A stretch of DNA of 64,000 nt, from contig NC_092184.1 of assembly GCF_043641665.1 (NCBI RefSeq), forward strand, positions 22,333,108-22,397,107, written 5' to 3'. Below are positions 24,801 through 39,710 of the stretch, piece by piece (the first letter of the stretch is position 1; each line of letters opens with the position of its first letter). This stretch comes from Enoplosus armatus. Taxonomy: Eukaryota; Chordata; Actinopteri; Centrarchiformes; Enoplosidae. Under the pieces are notes generated by a model that did not search any database, was not told the DNA's origin, and worked only from the letters and a program-made list of their open reading frames with translations. The translations under genes were made by a program, and so were the position numbers.

Positions 24801-27800
24801 GTTTTTCTACAAAAGGTTACCGTGTTAAGAATTCTTCAAATTAGATCTTCTCCCTCTCCCACATTGAAACATCCAGAATCTATAAATATGTATGAATATA
24901 GTTCATTTCAAAAGCTTCACTGTTGGACACAAGATGTCTCCTACTTCGGCGAAAAGTCCATTCTCCAAGTGTACTTTGTTGGACTTTAATGTCCCTAAGT
25001 AATTGTTTCAAATCTGAAGTATTTCTCTACATTAAGAATTCATAACAAAATAACCAACAATCACAGTTCAAAAACATCTTTAGGTAATATTTATTAAGAA
25101 TTTAACTCTCACAAACTCAGCTAATTCGCTTCATTAGGACTGTGTGGGTGCGATCTGACCAGATTTGATTGACAGTGACCAAACAACTCACCAAATGTCA
25201 TCACGTTTTGATTCATATGTTGCTGATTGTGTGCACGGTCACCTTCTTTCCAGCTAAGCCCCGCCCACTTCAAACCAGTGAGAAAAACACAAATACACAC
25301 ATCTTTCATGTGAAATAACCGAAAACTGTTTTAACTTGAGCAGAAACTAGCGTGTTCATGTAGGATCCCATCACAAAATAAGATTTCAGGGTCTTTTAAA
25401 GAACCCAGAATGACAGCGCCCTTTGTTTTCAGGGTGCATGGAGATACCAACAGCTGCTGCTCATTTAGATATGAGCAGGAAAGCAAACATGACCAGCTTG
25501 TTAGTGTGTGGCTTGTACTTTCAGACAGGGCTGGTGCTGTGGTTGTCTCACTAACAAGACACTGAATGAGTGCTAAAAGCAACGGAAAGGTCCATCAGTT
25601 AGTGTAAATGGCAGTGGTGTCTTGGTGTGGTTTATGAAACAAGAGTCCACATTTTGACCTGGGGCCAGCTGATCTGTCTACAGCTGCTGCTGGACTCAAG
25701 ATACAGTATGTTCGTATGTGTCTCTCATAGGATGTACAGTTTTTTTAAGTTTTTTTTTTTTTTTTACAGTGTTAACAAAATGATGAAAAATGGAGCACAA
25801 AGGAAGGGCAAATGGAGTGAGTCACTCATTCAGGAGTCAGTGTAGCGCTTCCAAGCACACTTCCCTCCTGCATATTAGCAGAGTGCAGATGGGGATTGTG
25901 ACCTGGGAGAGCGGAGCCCTCGGAGGAGCGCGTGATGGTTGATCCTGGCTGACAGCGACAGTCCGGGGAGGGAAGCCTGCTAATCCTGTTTGATTTATGA
26001 TCTGAACCAGAAAACGAGACGGAGCCACCGAGTGAACGTATCAGGCTGTTAGCCGGAGCCTCGGGGTGATCTCATCGAGCTCAGGTGAGGGGGATTACTC
26101 ATCAGCAACTCTTTTTATCAGACATGTCGTAGCACAGAGGGGTTTACAGAGGGGATAAAGGAGACATTCAGCTGCTACATAAGTGGTGGCAGCGTCTGAT
26201 GCTCATTTGGCTCTGAGGTACAGTTGACAAAATAAAGTGACTCACCTTTTGACTTGTTCTTGTTTTGGTCTGACAGATGGTCAGTTCTGGTCCTGGTGAT
26301 CAGCTCCACATTGGATGCTGCGTACACCTGAAGGAGGAGGAGACCATTAACTCTGGTGTTGACATTGGCTTTACTTCCTCATTGTTTGGCCACAGCTGTA
26401 TGTGTAATAATAATAAAAATAATAACAATAATGATAATTGCAAAATCAACCATTTAATTCCCTTTAAATATTTTCTTTTCTTCTAACCTAATTAAAACCC
26501 ACTAGGCCGAAATGTAAGCATGTCTTGTTGACATGGCCGAAATAAATTGGGATTAGTCGACTTTGTCCTGAAGATCTGTGTGTGTGTGCTACCTTTTGAC
26601 CTTTGGGTATTCAACATTGGAACTAATTAAAACCCAATATGTAGAAAAATATTGAAGTGGCAACCACTCTGCCACAGACTGGGCTTGCAGATTTGGTGAA
26701 CGCGACAAAATACACAAATGAGCATAAAGCGTTGTTATTCCACAGGATAAGGAAATAATTCATGTTTTCTATGTTATATGGAATGTGCATTAACAAATAT
26801 ATGTTCGTTTTATTTGACAGAATAAAATAAAATCTTTTGTTTTGGTCACTATTCACAGAATGTACAAAACTGTCACCCTATCAAACCATGGATTTTGTGT
26901 AAGGTTACACCACTTGTTCCCAGTCTGCAGCACACAGGCTAACGTCTTCAAGCCAACAGTCCATGGCAGAATACTGGAATTCCTCACTAGTGACCACAAA
27001 AAGAAAATACTGATTAAAAATTGAGAAGGCTGCTCAAGTTTACGCTGGACGGCGGACATGTGAAAGGAAGGGCTAAAAAGCGTCCGGGAGGAGAGCAGCT
27101 CAACAGGAGTTGTCTGCTTACGTTTGTAACTCTAAATCAATGATGCAGAAAATAGATGCTTTTCGGGCAGCAGTATTTAACTGTACAGCCTGTCTGAAGT
27201 GCTTTTAAACCACTAGTGACAGATGGTCCTGGGTGTCTGACACTTGTCTCCCATCGATCCCTCCAGGAGGTCGAGACAACAAATGGGGTCAAGGTAATGC
27301 ATGTGTCTGCGCAATACATAGACTTGTTTTTAACTTAATTTGATAGGCCATCTGGTCTTTTACATGTTGATGAATTCTCCCCATCGGAAGGTAAAGAATT
27401 CATGCTTAATTGTTGTATTCAAATAAACGCCATCTTAAAATGAGAAATCCATCTGCCATTATTTAAAAAATATTATTTAAAATGTCCTCAAACGTCGAGA
27501 GCTAAGGGTTTAAAATAACTTTGAGAGTGATTCATTGTGGAAATTAAACTCTTCAAGTGAAGTGGACTTTCAGGAAATATTGAATTGAGCTCTGACAGCA
27601 GTGGTTTCTCTGCACAGTGTGAGAGATCAGTGAGCTGTCTGAGCAGTCTGTGCTCTACCTTGGCTTCATATCCATTCACCGCCTCAGTTTTCTCGCTCCT
27701 CCAGCCCAGTATACCGGTCTTATTCCTGCAACAGAGATTCAACACATCAGTTTCCCGGGGTCTCCACTTCCAGTCATCATACCGTTGCAATCACAGAAGG

Positions 27801-30800
27801 TGTAGCTTATTTGCCCATCCCAAGCAATCTGCAGATATATACCTGAGAGGAGATCATTTGTGCAGTACATTGGAGAGTTAAATCAACCGTCTCCCCTTAG
27901 ATTGCAAGTCACAGGCTCTGGTTTTTCTCTATAATATGCAGCCTGAAAACATTGCAGCCATTGTCCTTGTTTGTCATCAGTGAAGATCAACAGTTCAGTG
28001 TGCAATTAGGAAGTCTGCCCAGAAGTTAGTGAGGCATATCCCATCTTCATGATCTATTCACATCGCTGAACTCCTTGTGGACCAAACCACAGAAAGTGAG
28101 TTTTCAGGGTTGACTTTCTCATTCTCACCCTTACATGTTTGAAGAAAGTTTGGAAGAAAGGTTTTACAGGATTTTTAGCCATGCTAGAGGTGGGTGTGAG
28201 GGGGGTCAAGTCAGGCTGCTGGCAAGTCCACCACTTTCTCAACAACTATTAGATAGACATGAAATGTTGTAGAGGCATGAATTGACTTGTAATAACTTTG
28301 GTGATCCTCAGAGGACATTTCAGTTATCATGATGCCCTTGCAACATCATATATCACATCCTGACGACACCATATGACACCGCATTCGCGATTCCCAGACC
28401 AAATACCTGAAAAACTAATTGCATTCCCATCAGCCTCAGCTGTCCATCCGTTTTGTGCTAATTAGCAAATGTTAGCATGCTAATACGCTAAACTAAAGAT
28501 GGAAAAAAATGACCTGCTAAACATCAGAATGCATGCTGATGTTAGCATTTAGCTAAGTAAGCTAAGTACAGCCTCACAGAGCCACTAGCATGTCTGTAGA
28601 CCCTTAGTGTCAGATTGCCGTAAGTTATACCGTAGCTCAATTACTGGGGCTTCAGTAAACCTAAAACAGCAAAACTGCAGTGCTGTAGTTTTTGTGCATG
28701 GCTGCATAAAGACGTAGGCTATTAGCTCCAGAGGTGGATGTCCTGTCTGTGGTGCTTGACAAAGTGGTTTGCTCTAAAGCATCATAAATAGATTATTGGC
28801 ATGTAGACAGGAGTGCTGACCAAGGGAAACGCACAGAGGTGACACTGAGGTACAAGTCTGACAAGGAGATGATCACCCCCCCCGCCCCCCCCCCCCAACC
28901 ACCACCTCTCCCTGCTCACTTCTCTCTGTCATTCTCCTCTCCATCTTCTTGCTTTTTATCTGTTAACATTCACTTCCTGTCTCCGGGTCCCTTTCCATGA
29001 TTCACCTATCTATCACTATGTCTCTCCGCAGCCTATTTTTCTTCCCTTTTCCTCCAAAACCATCGACTCCCCCTGTTTGGGTTTACGTATTCTGCTTTTT
29101 CCCCCCATAGTCTTGTGCCCCATTCATCTCTCTCCCCCTTTCTCTCTGAATGTCTTCTCGTCTTTCTCTGTCCCATCTCTTTTTCTCTCCCTCAATCCTT
29201 TTCCTCTAAATCTCTTCCTCCATCCTTTTTCTTGTCACCCCCACCCCCACCCCCCACTCTATCCCTCTCTGTCCAAAACTTTCCTTTCCCTCTCTCAGTC
29301 TTATCTCACAACCTGAGCAGAATAAGATGAGTTTTGTCCCCTATGCGCCTGCTTGGCCCGCCTCTTCCTCCCTTCTCTCCTCTTTTCCACTGCTTTTCAT
29401 CTCTGCGTCTATGTCACTTTATTTGCAACTGAGCCGTAAAACTGTACCGTTAGCATAATAAAGAGACCCTAAATTGACTGCACACAAGCCACCTGCTCAT
29501 CCAATTTTCTTCTACCCCTTTTTTCCATTCTTCTCCATCTTCCTCTAGTCAGCTCATGTCTTGTCTGCCTCTTCCATGTCTTTTCATTCTGCTATCTGCC
29601 TCTCCATCTCCATGTTCACTGATGCATCTTACTTGCATTGTAGTATTGGGCTTTTTTGAAGTGGCCTGAACCTGATTCACACAGCCTGAAGCTAATTTAC
29701 GCTTCACTGCCTCCGCATCACGCCAACCCCTGACGCAGTTTTTTTATCATGAATCTTTGAGTATTTCTAATTAAATCACATTTAAATGATGTCAGTAAGT
29801 TATTAACTTATGCTGAACAGTGGCTAATGTGGCCATTAGAATCACGAGATAATGATTTAGCTTGTTTTTACGTGTTTATTTATCAGGGACTGTGCTATTC
29901 TTTAAAAAACTGTAAATGAGCCAGAGCAGTAGGCCCTGGACATGTGTTGAAGACTCCCCAAAAAAGGAATAAAAGTAGTAAAAATGAGCCACCATAAGCT
30001 AATTAGCAGCAAGATCCCTGAGTGTATTGAAATGAGCAAAGGTGTGTAATATTACTTATAAACTTAACTTTCCATTTGTAAACAGGAAGATTGTGTTATT
30101 CTTTCTTTCAAAAGCTATATAGTCTCACTTTTCACACTCTCACATTTCCCCTTGGCTCTGTTGTAGATAAGTCAGTAATATGTGGTGTTCAAGGAACTCG
30201 CAATTAGTTCTAGGTGAGTTTTGTTGTCTCCACAACTGCTGCTGCTGTTAGTGTTTTTCCTGCATTTTGTGAAATGCCTTTTGACAGCCACCAGAGAACG
30301 TGCCTGAACTTGTTCCACTCAGCTGTGGGTTGTAGCGTAGGAGACAGCAACAGTGAAAGAGTGACAGAAATTCAACAGCAACAACAAAAGAGTGATTTTC
30401 TCCACACACAAAAAAAAGCCAACATTTAGAGCAGAACATGTCCTGCGGCTGAATTGCATCGTGTTGTACTGAGGCTACTGTTGGTGGAGAAAAATTATTG
30501 TGCTTGCTCCATGGAAGATTTCTTCCTGTATGATTGTTGAACATGGTTGCAAAATAGTGAGAGCAGAAAGAAGCCCTTGCTCTTTGATTCTTACGGATGT
30601 TATACAAAATCCCGATGTTTATTCTTGATGTTGATAGATTTTCTGGTGGATTTTCTGTTACAGCTGCATCGGATATTGACACATCACATCACAAAATACA
30701 CCACGAGATGACAAAATGGGATGCAGGGTACATCAAGAACAGCAGTCACTACTAGAAGCCTACATAGTGCGCCTTTCTGACCGTGTTTATAAGAGACTAT

Positions 30801-32905
30801 AATTTAACATTCTGTATGTTCATATTCAGTGTTTTCAGTATTGCTTCAGACCTCTCGAAGGCGATGTTGCGGGTGTCTAGTTGAGTGGTCACCACGGGGG
30901 CCGACAGCCTGGCTGCCACCTGCTCATCGCTGGGCTGCACCGCCCCCAGAAGGCCCAAACCGGCGGCGTTGCTGCTGGAGGCACCGCCATTCCCCCGGCC
31001 AGGTGAGAGCGCAGTGAGAGACGAGACGCACAAGGTCTCGCAGAACACCACTTGCTTGTCATGGTCAACCTCCATCACCTCAGCGCTGGAGTCTGAGAGG
31101 CAAGAGGGCGACAGACAGGAAGAGAAAAAAATGAGGGCCATGCTTGTGAGCATGAGAGCTGCAGCACAACACAAACAATACAGGCAATGAGGCTGCAAGA
31201 CACAAACACACAAATGTACACGTAAAGGAAAGCCAAGAGAGATGATGAAGTCAAGAGACTGCAGATGCTGCAGATGGACGGAGAAAAGGACAAAGTAAAT
31301 TAAAGATCCAGGAAGGCAGGTCCAGAAGAAAGTAACAGCGAGGGAGAATGCAGGGATAATTAAAAGTGGCGAGAGGAGGAAAGATAAAAATAAAAGAAAA
31401 ACTGGGTGAAATACCGGAGAGAGGAGCCAGTGGAGAAAACAGAGGAACAGAAGAAACAGCTGTACAATGAGGCTACAAAGAGGCAGGGGGACAGAGGATC
31501 ATCCTGGAAAGGTGCGGACACACCTGCACCAGCCTGAATATTTGCTCCATCTGACATAAATAATAAATACAGGAATGTGTTTTCAAAGTCAGCTTTGTTC
31601 ACCTTAGATTGAACAGATTTAAGCTATTCAACCGCCGGACAAGACGTTCTGACGGAGTACACTGGCCCCATCACAGTGTAGTCTTGATGTATCTGGTGTC
31701 CCACAACCTCGTATCCTACAATATTAAACTACCACAATAATAACTGTGATCATGATCTTTCTGCTCTGTATTTCTTTAATACCTACATCAAACCAACAAT
31801 ATCACATGTGTAATTTTTCGGTGTTGAAAGTGCTTTATAAATAAATACAGTTTATCCTAACACAGCACACAATATTGGACACACACAGTGAGTGTAGAGT
31901 TTGACCTCTGACCTTGTCCCTTGAAAATGAAGCTCCGGTTTCCTCTCTGCCAGGTCATCTGTTCAAAGCCCATCAGGGTGGTGTCAACGCGGAGACACTG
32001 ACCGCTCTTCCAAACTCTGTAGGTGTCGCTGGGGCAGATACGAGACACCAGGGGCACTAAGGACAAACACAGACACACTTTAAATCAGACTGTGTGCCAT
32101 TTCTGTTCAATCTGCTGTTTTCATTTGACTCGTGTTGGCAGTTCTTGGGCTCAGTACTCTGATGAATCCATTTTAAAAGACACATTTTCTTAGCTGTATG
32201 CAACAACAACAACAACAGTTAGTCACAAGTCCGCTATAGAGACTAATACTGAAAATACATCCACTTGTGGTTTTGTAAAGCACTTTAGACAAAAAGCACA
32301 TGCTGTTTAACTCTAAAACCAAAGCCAGGCATACATTCAGCAGGAAGAAACAGGCCTCTTCAACCCCAGAGGGAGACGATAACATGATTAGAACTGACTG
32401 GTCGGTACTGGACTGCTTTAATGACTGGAATGACACTGGACTCACCCCAGCTGGTAAACTCCCATTTCATCTCCACATAGAAGTCCTGGGCCTGGACAGA
32501 AAGAGGGAGAGGGGGTGTGAGGGGTAAATGAGAACGCAACGGGCATTGATGAAGAGGAAGATCAAGGGAGAGAGCTGGGCAGATAGAGAGTGATGAATTT
32601 AAAGATGGACAGACAGAGAGCGAGAGAATCGAAAAAAGTGGAGGAAAAGAAAAAGAGGGACAGGGAACAAACGCGGTGCTGCCGCCTCATTGTCTGATCC
32701 AAAGATGGGGGTACTGGCACAGAGAAGTGGTTGCGTATGTGTGTGCGCGGGTTAATAATAGAACTGATGGATGGAGGGATGGCGAGGAGGATGAAGTGGA
32801 TGAAGAACAGCATGATGTGTGCGATGTTTGCGAGGGCATGTGTGCTTGAGCGTGAGTACTCATTGTCGTTTTCAAAGGGTGTTGTGTCTACCATGTGAGT
32901 GTGTG

Positions 32906-32971
<66 letters not shown>

Positions 32972-33542
32972 AGGGAGCCAGCTGGAGCAGACACACAGGA
33001 CGACAGATTGTGTGAAGGCAGTTCCCTGCATCTCTGCCACTGTTCTCTGCAGCTCTACTGCTGCAGCAGCTTCAACGCAACCTGCTGCATCTCAACACTT
33101 TCCTGTCAGGATCATAACCATCAACCCTCAGGCTCTGCAGCCTCAGCTCGTCCATCACTGCTATTGTGCCTTTAGGCACGGCACTCCTTACCCTTGGGGG
33201 AAAGCGACGACTCAAATTACCCAGAGACAGAGGGTTTGCAACATGGAAACACATCCTTTGAGTGTGCTTCCCTTGTCGAATAGTAAACAAAGTTACTAAC
33301 AGCTTCAAACAAAACCAAGAATATTTTAATCCTAAAACAATGATGTAAATATTAAAAAGATTCATCTACATTTCAAATGAATGCATCTCTAATCACAAAC
33401 CCCCTTGATGTGCCTTTGTAGTTTGTGTATGTTTTGTTTCATGTACGTAATTTTTATGTCTGTGTCGCTGTGCACACTTGTTTGTGTCTATGCATGTGTG
33501 TGTATGTGTGGTCATGGGGGTACCTTTTTCCATGTGTGCATG

Positions 33543-33577
<35 letters not shown>

Positions 33578-36500
33578 TCCCACTTGGCGCAGCCGCTCCA
33601 GCAGGACGGGGATGCCCGCCAGTCTCTTGGCAGTCCTCTGGTAGTCACGGTAACGAAGCACGAGACGCACCAACTCCGGATCTCTGGTACTCACCGCCTC
33701 CTGAAGAACTGAGAGAGAGAGAAGGAGAGTAAAACAGAGCCAATCGCTCAGACCTCATCTAAAATTTATGTACATGAGCAATTTAAGGGGGGCAGCGAGA
33801 ATTGCCGAAACTGAAGTAGGCCAGAGGAAAAGCTGGTACGCCCAATTACTGCAGCTCGCCCATCATTCAGCAGACTGCCACTTTGCTGTTAATCTTACAG
33901 GCTGTTCTACACTTGAACAGTCATATAACAATTCTCTTCCTTTATCGGCAAACACGTGAGTAAAGGCTAACACACACATAAAAACACACACACACACACA
34001 CACACATCGAAACGATCTACATGTAGTTGGATTCTAATACTGTGATAAGAAAACCCTTGAGTATAATCTATTGCACCAACTGACAAGGCACAGTAATCAG
34101 ATTAGAAACAAAAGAGGATTATTTAATGATACTATAGTGATTAATTCCTCACCATCAAGACAAAAAAGCCTCACATTACATGCAGTGTTACAAAAGTTAA
34201 GAGGGGGATGACAGCAAACGCAAAAAACCTAAGGATGAAGGCTGCATATTGGACCCCACAAAGGGAGTTATATCAGCTGATATAACTTCAAGGTTAAAAA
34301 ATGAATTAATTTCATGCTCCATTAGTCTCCCATTGCCAGACCTCCACACTACATTTGCACAGTGCCAGCAGATAAGAGATGTCTGGCAGAAGCCACTGTT
34401 GTTCTGCGAAAGAGGTGGTGGGTTTTTTTTTTACTGTGTTACTGCAGATGACGCGTCCTGCTTGGCACGTTACACTCTTCTGATCTGCAAGCATGCAAGA
34501 ATGTTCTTTAAACGTAAACATATTCTTTGATTAATAAAGTAAAGCACATCACAGAACTGGCCTCTTTTTCACTTCCCGTAGATCCTCATGATCAGACACT
34601 TTAAGAACTTGTTGATATAAAAGGTACTACACATTACTACTTATTTATTAATTACCCGCTAGTTCCTGATTTGTTCCTTGGTAACTATTTAAGATTTTAT
34701 ATTCTGTGATTGTATGATTTATAAAAACTACTACCCATAAATAATTTCCACATTTATTCTGAGATATAATGTATTTACTACATATATAAAAAGACCAACA
34801 ATGACTATAGGAATGATCAGTTTCTGGGCCAGATTGTGTGAAATCTTTTGCATGTAGGGAGGATGGCACCGTTTTACTGGTGCAATTAGAGCTAGCTTTT
34901 CATGTTTATTTGCAATGACAGATACTGCAAGGAATACAAATATACAAAAATATTTTTATCCTCCAAAGGAGGCAAAAGGGTTCATGGGAAATGTGGCCGT
35001 AAGCTTTAACCACTGGTGTCAGATAGAAACTACCAGTTGTCTCCACCATGGTCTCATTGTTTACTATAATTATACCGCAGTGTCATATTACTTTGACAAC
35101 GATATATTATTGTATAAAAAGCTGCATGTTGCACCTTAACTTGAAACACACTCCAGCCCCCAACAAACAACCCAATAATGCCTCACGTATACTGCACATT
35201 GCACATGCTACCAGAAAACCACACTCAGTTTCCTCACCGGTCCATCCATTGCGGTTCTCCTTGCTAACGTCAGCTCCGTACTGCAGCAGGGCCCTGGCGC
35301 AGTCCAGGTGTCCCAGTGTGACGGCCAGGTGGAGAGGAGTCCGACCACGAGGGTCCAGAGACTCTAAATCAGTCTGGAAGGAGAAGAAAGAAAACAAGCA
35401 GTCAAAGAGAGGAAAGAGTGTAAAGGAGGGGAGTGAGTAAAAGGGGAAGAGGAGCAGACAGAGAGAAATGAAGTAGGAGGAGAGGAAATTGGGGTTAATT
35501 GCGTATCATTGTAGTGCTCTTCTAGCTCAGACAGAGAGGGAGGAAGAAACAGAAAAATATAATAGAGACACAAGTGTGAAGATGACGACAGAGAGATGGA
35601 AAGAGAGACAGTGACAGGTGCTAATTGATCTGTCACCGCTCCAACATGGCTGGGTGCTACACTCCTGTATCCCACTTATTTTCTGGGCTGGATGGATCGG
35701 GTTTAGCTAAACACAGACAGGTCTGTCTGCTCTCCCCACCGGGAGCTCTTTACGCAGCCCGCTGTCTGCCCGTCTTCAAAACTTGGAACAGAGAAGGTTG
35801 CCAGTTTGAATCCTGGCAGGGAAATGTGAGCAGGTAAAGTAAATAAGAAGCACAGCTCTCAACCTGCCATGCCATCGAACAAAGTATATAACCTAAAGCC
35901 TCGGGTTTTTTTCTTCCTCTGAACATGTGTAACTGTGTAAGTCTGACAACAATATTGACGAACAAAAAGCGTAATTAATGCTTGGGGCTTTACTTCAGCT
36001 CTCAGCTCCACTCTGTATTTAGAAGCATGTCAACAAGACCTCATTTGTCAGCCATATTACATTAGTGCTAATCTGTCATATCAATCATACCAACGCTCTT
36101 ATATACACAATTAAAGTGAATCATTGCAGGGGGCTTTTGAAACCCTCTCACGCATATCAAAAGACATTTGGTAGACGGCTATGGATAATTTTAGATGCTC
36201 AGAACACTAACTTATTGATGTTTCTGGTTTGTGGTGCATCTTGAAACCGAACAGATGAATCAAAAAGGGGGTTACTGGGCCATGTCAGGCTAAAAAAATG
36301 CGTATGTCTAATTATGAGCCCTGCTTCATGCTTTTTTGAGTGAAGTAGTTTGACAGTTTGAAAAAAAAAAAAAAACACTGACGTCGTCGCCGAGTGTTAG
36401 ATGAGAAGATGTCTGTAAATAAGTAGCTGGAACCAGCAGACGATTAGCTTAGCTTGGCATGAAGACTGGAAGCAGAGACAGCTATCCTGGCTCTGTCCAA

Positions 36501-37962
36501 AAGAATAAATAAAATCCACCGACCAGCATCTCTACAGCTTTATGCATTAACTGTGCCCATGTTACTTCCAAGATACGCTCATTTGATTTAATCAACCACT
36601 GGCTGTTTTTCTCTGCATGAAACTGCCCGTCCCTCTCTCTGTCCACCCCCCAGGCTGTTTAGTGCAACACTGTTTTCATGTTGCGTCTCTCTGCAGCGTG
36701 CTCTTTCAAAATCAGCAACTTTTACAACATTGATCTCGGATCTGCCATCCAATTAAATAGGGCCGCTGACAGCCACCATTATCCAGAGCCTAGGCTGATC
36801 CAAGGTCAGTTCTGTCAGTCTGTCGCGGGCTTGAATTCTAATTAAGGATTACTCTCCGAGATAAGTGTAGCGTGACTCAGAATCAGCACTTTAATAGAGA
36901 GCTTGTGGAGATTTCTTTCTAGGAATAAAAAGGAAACCATTTGGAGAACATTGTGAGGGTGATTTGTTGTTTTTTTAATATGTGCAATATATCATAAATA
37001 TGGCTGAGCAGGTGAATTCAGTGAAGAGGTCCTTATTGATTCACATACATTTATAAATCAAAGCAGTAGAGGAGGAAATGTATTAAAACTGAATTTCTAA
37101 GTAACTGAGAATAGACCGAACAAAAAAGTGCAACTGAATATGAGGAGGCTGCCCTGCACGTACTGTATAATATCTTAATGAAAATGACTGGCAGCTACTG
37201 TCCAACACAGGTTGACTGTTACGCTCCGAAAAACACACACTGTGAGCAGAGCCGGGAAGTCTCAGCAGTTGCATTATCACGCAGTTACTGCAGCCCTCTT
37301 GTTTCTGGTATTTGCAAGGGAAATGAGGAAAAAAACGCATGGGATACACACAAACATGGATGAGCGTGTGAATGCAAGTACACACACAAAGATACACGTA
37401 CAAATGCTCATATACACACTCAAGCTCTTAAAATGTTTTAACTGGATTGAGTTAAGTAAAGTCAATACAAAGAACACGATATCATGTTTCTGTGTGTTAA
37501 TGGGTGTACTATCTCTGGATAATCTTTGGTTAACAGCTCTCTGTTCTCCACAGTTCTTTCACAGCAAGCAACCCTGAAGAGAACGAGTAAGAGGGAAAGA
37601 GACAGACATAAATAATGTGGCTAAAGAAACTCCTATTGTAAGAAACTGCCTGTCAGCAACAACTGTAACATGTAAGAAGATGGCGAAGACGGAGACAGAT
37701 TGCTGTTGCAAAGTGATGGCTACGGCAAACAAAGACGTGGGGCAGAGAACAGACGGAGAAAGAGAGTCAGAAGCGTGGAGGCAGAGAGGGGAGCTGAAGG
37801 AAACAACAACATGCAGGAGTCCCTCAGGAGCCGTGGAGACGAGGGAATAGAGTCATAGCAACGCAGGAGAAGAAAGAGAGCAGTCGGCTTTGTGTGTGTG
37901 TGTGTGTGTGTGCTGGATTACTGGAGTCCAGGTGTAACATGCAAATGCAGCCACTTTCAGTG

Positions 37963-37998
<36 letters not shown>

Positions 37999-39369
37999 AT
38001 GTTTAAAAGAAGTGGGGTCTCAAAGGACTGCATCTGCTTAGGCAGCACAAATATGAAGAACTGTCAATGTCACAGGAAGAAAAGTCTAAAGTAAGATGTC
38101 CGTCATTGAACCCACACAAGAGAAAGAGACTGAACAACTGAATATTAATATGGAGTCTTGAAAAAAATCCCCACCCCAAATGGAAGTGGTATTTTGGAAA
38201 GAAACCCTTCACATATTGTTAAGCACATGAAAGGGAGAGAAAAAAAAAGAGCGAAACAGAGAGACTGGAACAAAGCTGATGGTAAAAATAAATAGATGAG
38301 AGAAACAGGAAAGGAAGAGAAAAACAGAGCAACTTCTTTCATTCCTGTCTTTTTATAGCACTTGTGCTGTCTCACAGCTGTCCTCTCATCCACTGCTCCC
38401 CCTTCAAGTGGCTGCGTGTAATGTTGGTGATTATCAATTTAAGCTTATTTTACAGCTGTACTCCATCTCAATTACTCTGGATACGAGTGCGGCTCGGGTG
38501 AGCGGCTGAAATGCAGCATGAAGACACAAGGGGAGCTGGAGAGGAGTGAAAGAGGGATGCTAATAAGGGCGAGGATAAACAGAAACATGTGGCAGGGTGG
38601 ACGGAGACAGAAAGAGAGGGAGGGGAAGTCAAGAAAGGATAGCAGTGGGGTGATTACAGAAGAGAGGGAGGATGTAGAAGGAGACAGGTCGCAGAGAGTA
38701 CAGGATGCTGCCAGGAAACAGTATGTACAATATATAACACAAGATGACAGGGAAACAACCGAACAACCCAGTGAAGTGTAGTTTCTGTAGCTGCTCCCCC
38801 TTCTCCTCAGCTACACCTGATGTAGCTCCTGTCTTGGTAAAAGAATGATTAAAAAAGCAAGAATAGGAGAATATATTTCACTTGTCTTCTTGGAGTATTT
38901 CCTGTAGAACTTCTCTGTGATTTATTATACTACTAAGCACGCAGTATCACTTGCTACATCCATTACGCTGGTCATTGCAAGTCACTCCAAGTAAGCATGT
39001 CAAATCAAAGCCTGTAATGTTACTCAGTACATCTCACCTTGTTAATGCCTCATAAAAAGGCCTACAACCAACACTACAACACAACACCTACCCCCTTGTC
39101 GAATTTTCAAATCAACACGAGTCAGTGTGTGAGAAATTTGTTGTGATGACACCTCCGAGCACTATCCGAAAACAGTCAGTCTCAAGGGATTCGCTGTGGT
39201 TCATTTGGTCCAATTTGCATCAAAAGTAGCCGCAACAGTCAGAAATTGAATATGGTGACAGACGGTGGTCACGGAGTCGACATGGAGAGCTGTAATTTAC
39301 ACTGTGAGAGTAGATAAAGTTCAGGATAGTATTTCAATGTCCTGAACAGCAACACAGTAACATCAGTGG

Positions 39370-39411
<42 letters not shown>

Positions 39412-39668
39412 AGCACCATTTAAGTCCACTCAGAGCTTATGTCCTCCCACCACTACACACTGACCTGCAGACACACTGACATACTTACTTATTCACATGT
39501 GAACAATGTTCTGTTGAAAAACAAAACATACGCACACACGCACACACACACAAACTCTGAATCCTGATGAAGAACACTGAGCTCCCCTCCCCCATTAACA
39601 ACATAGGAACTCTCTGGAGGAAATAGATGTTTACAACTAATGGGCCATGTACTCTCTAGCGCGTGCAT

Positions 39669-39710
<42 letters not shown>

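Noticed and set aside
32911..33175. Protein frames of Cys/Val repeats
   Set aside because: They are translations of the (GT)n microsatellite.
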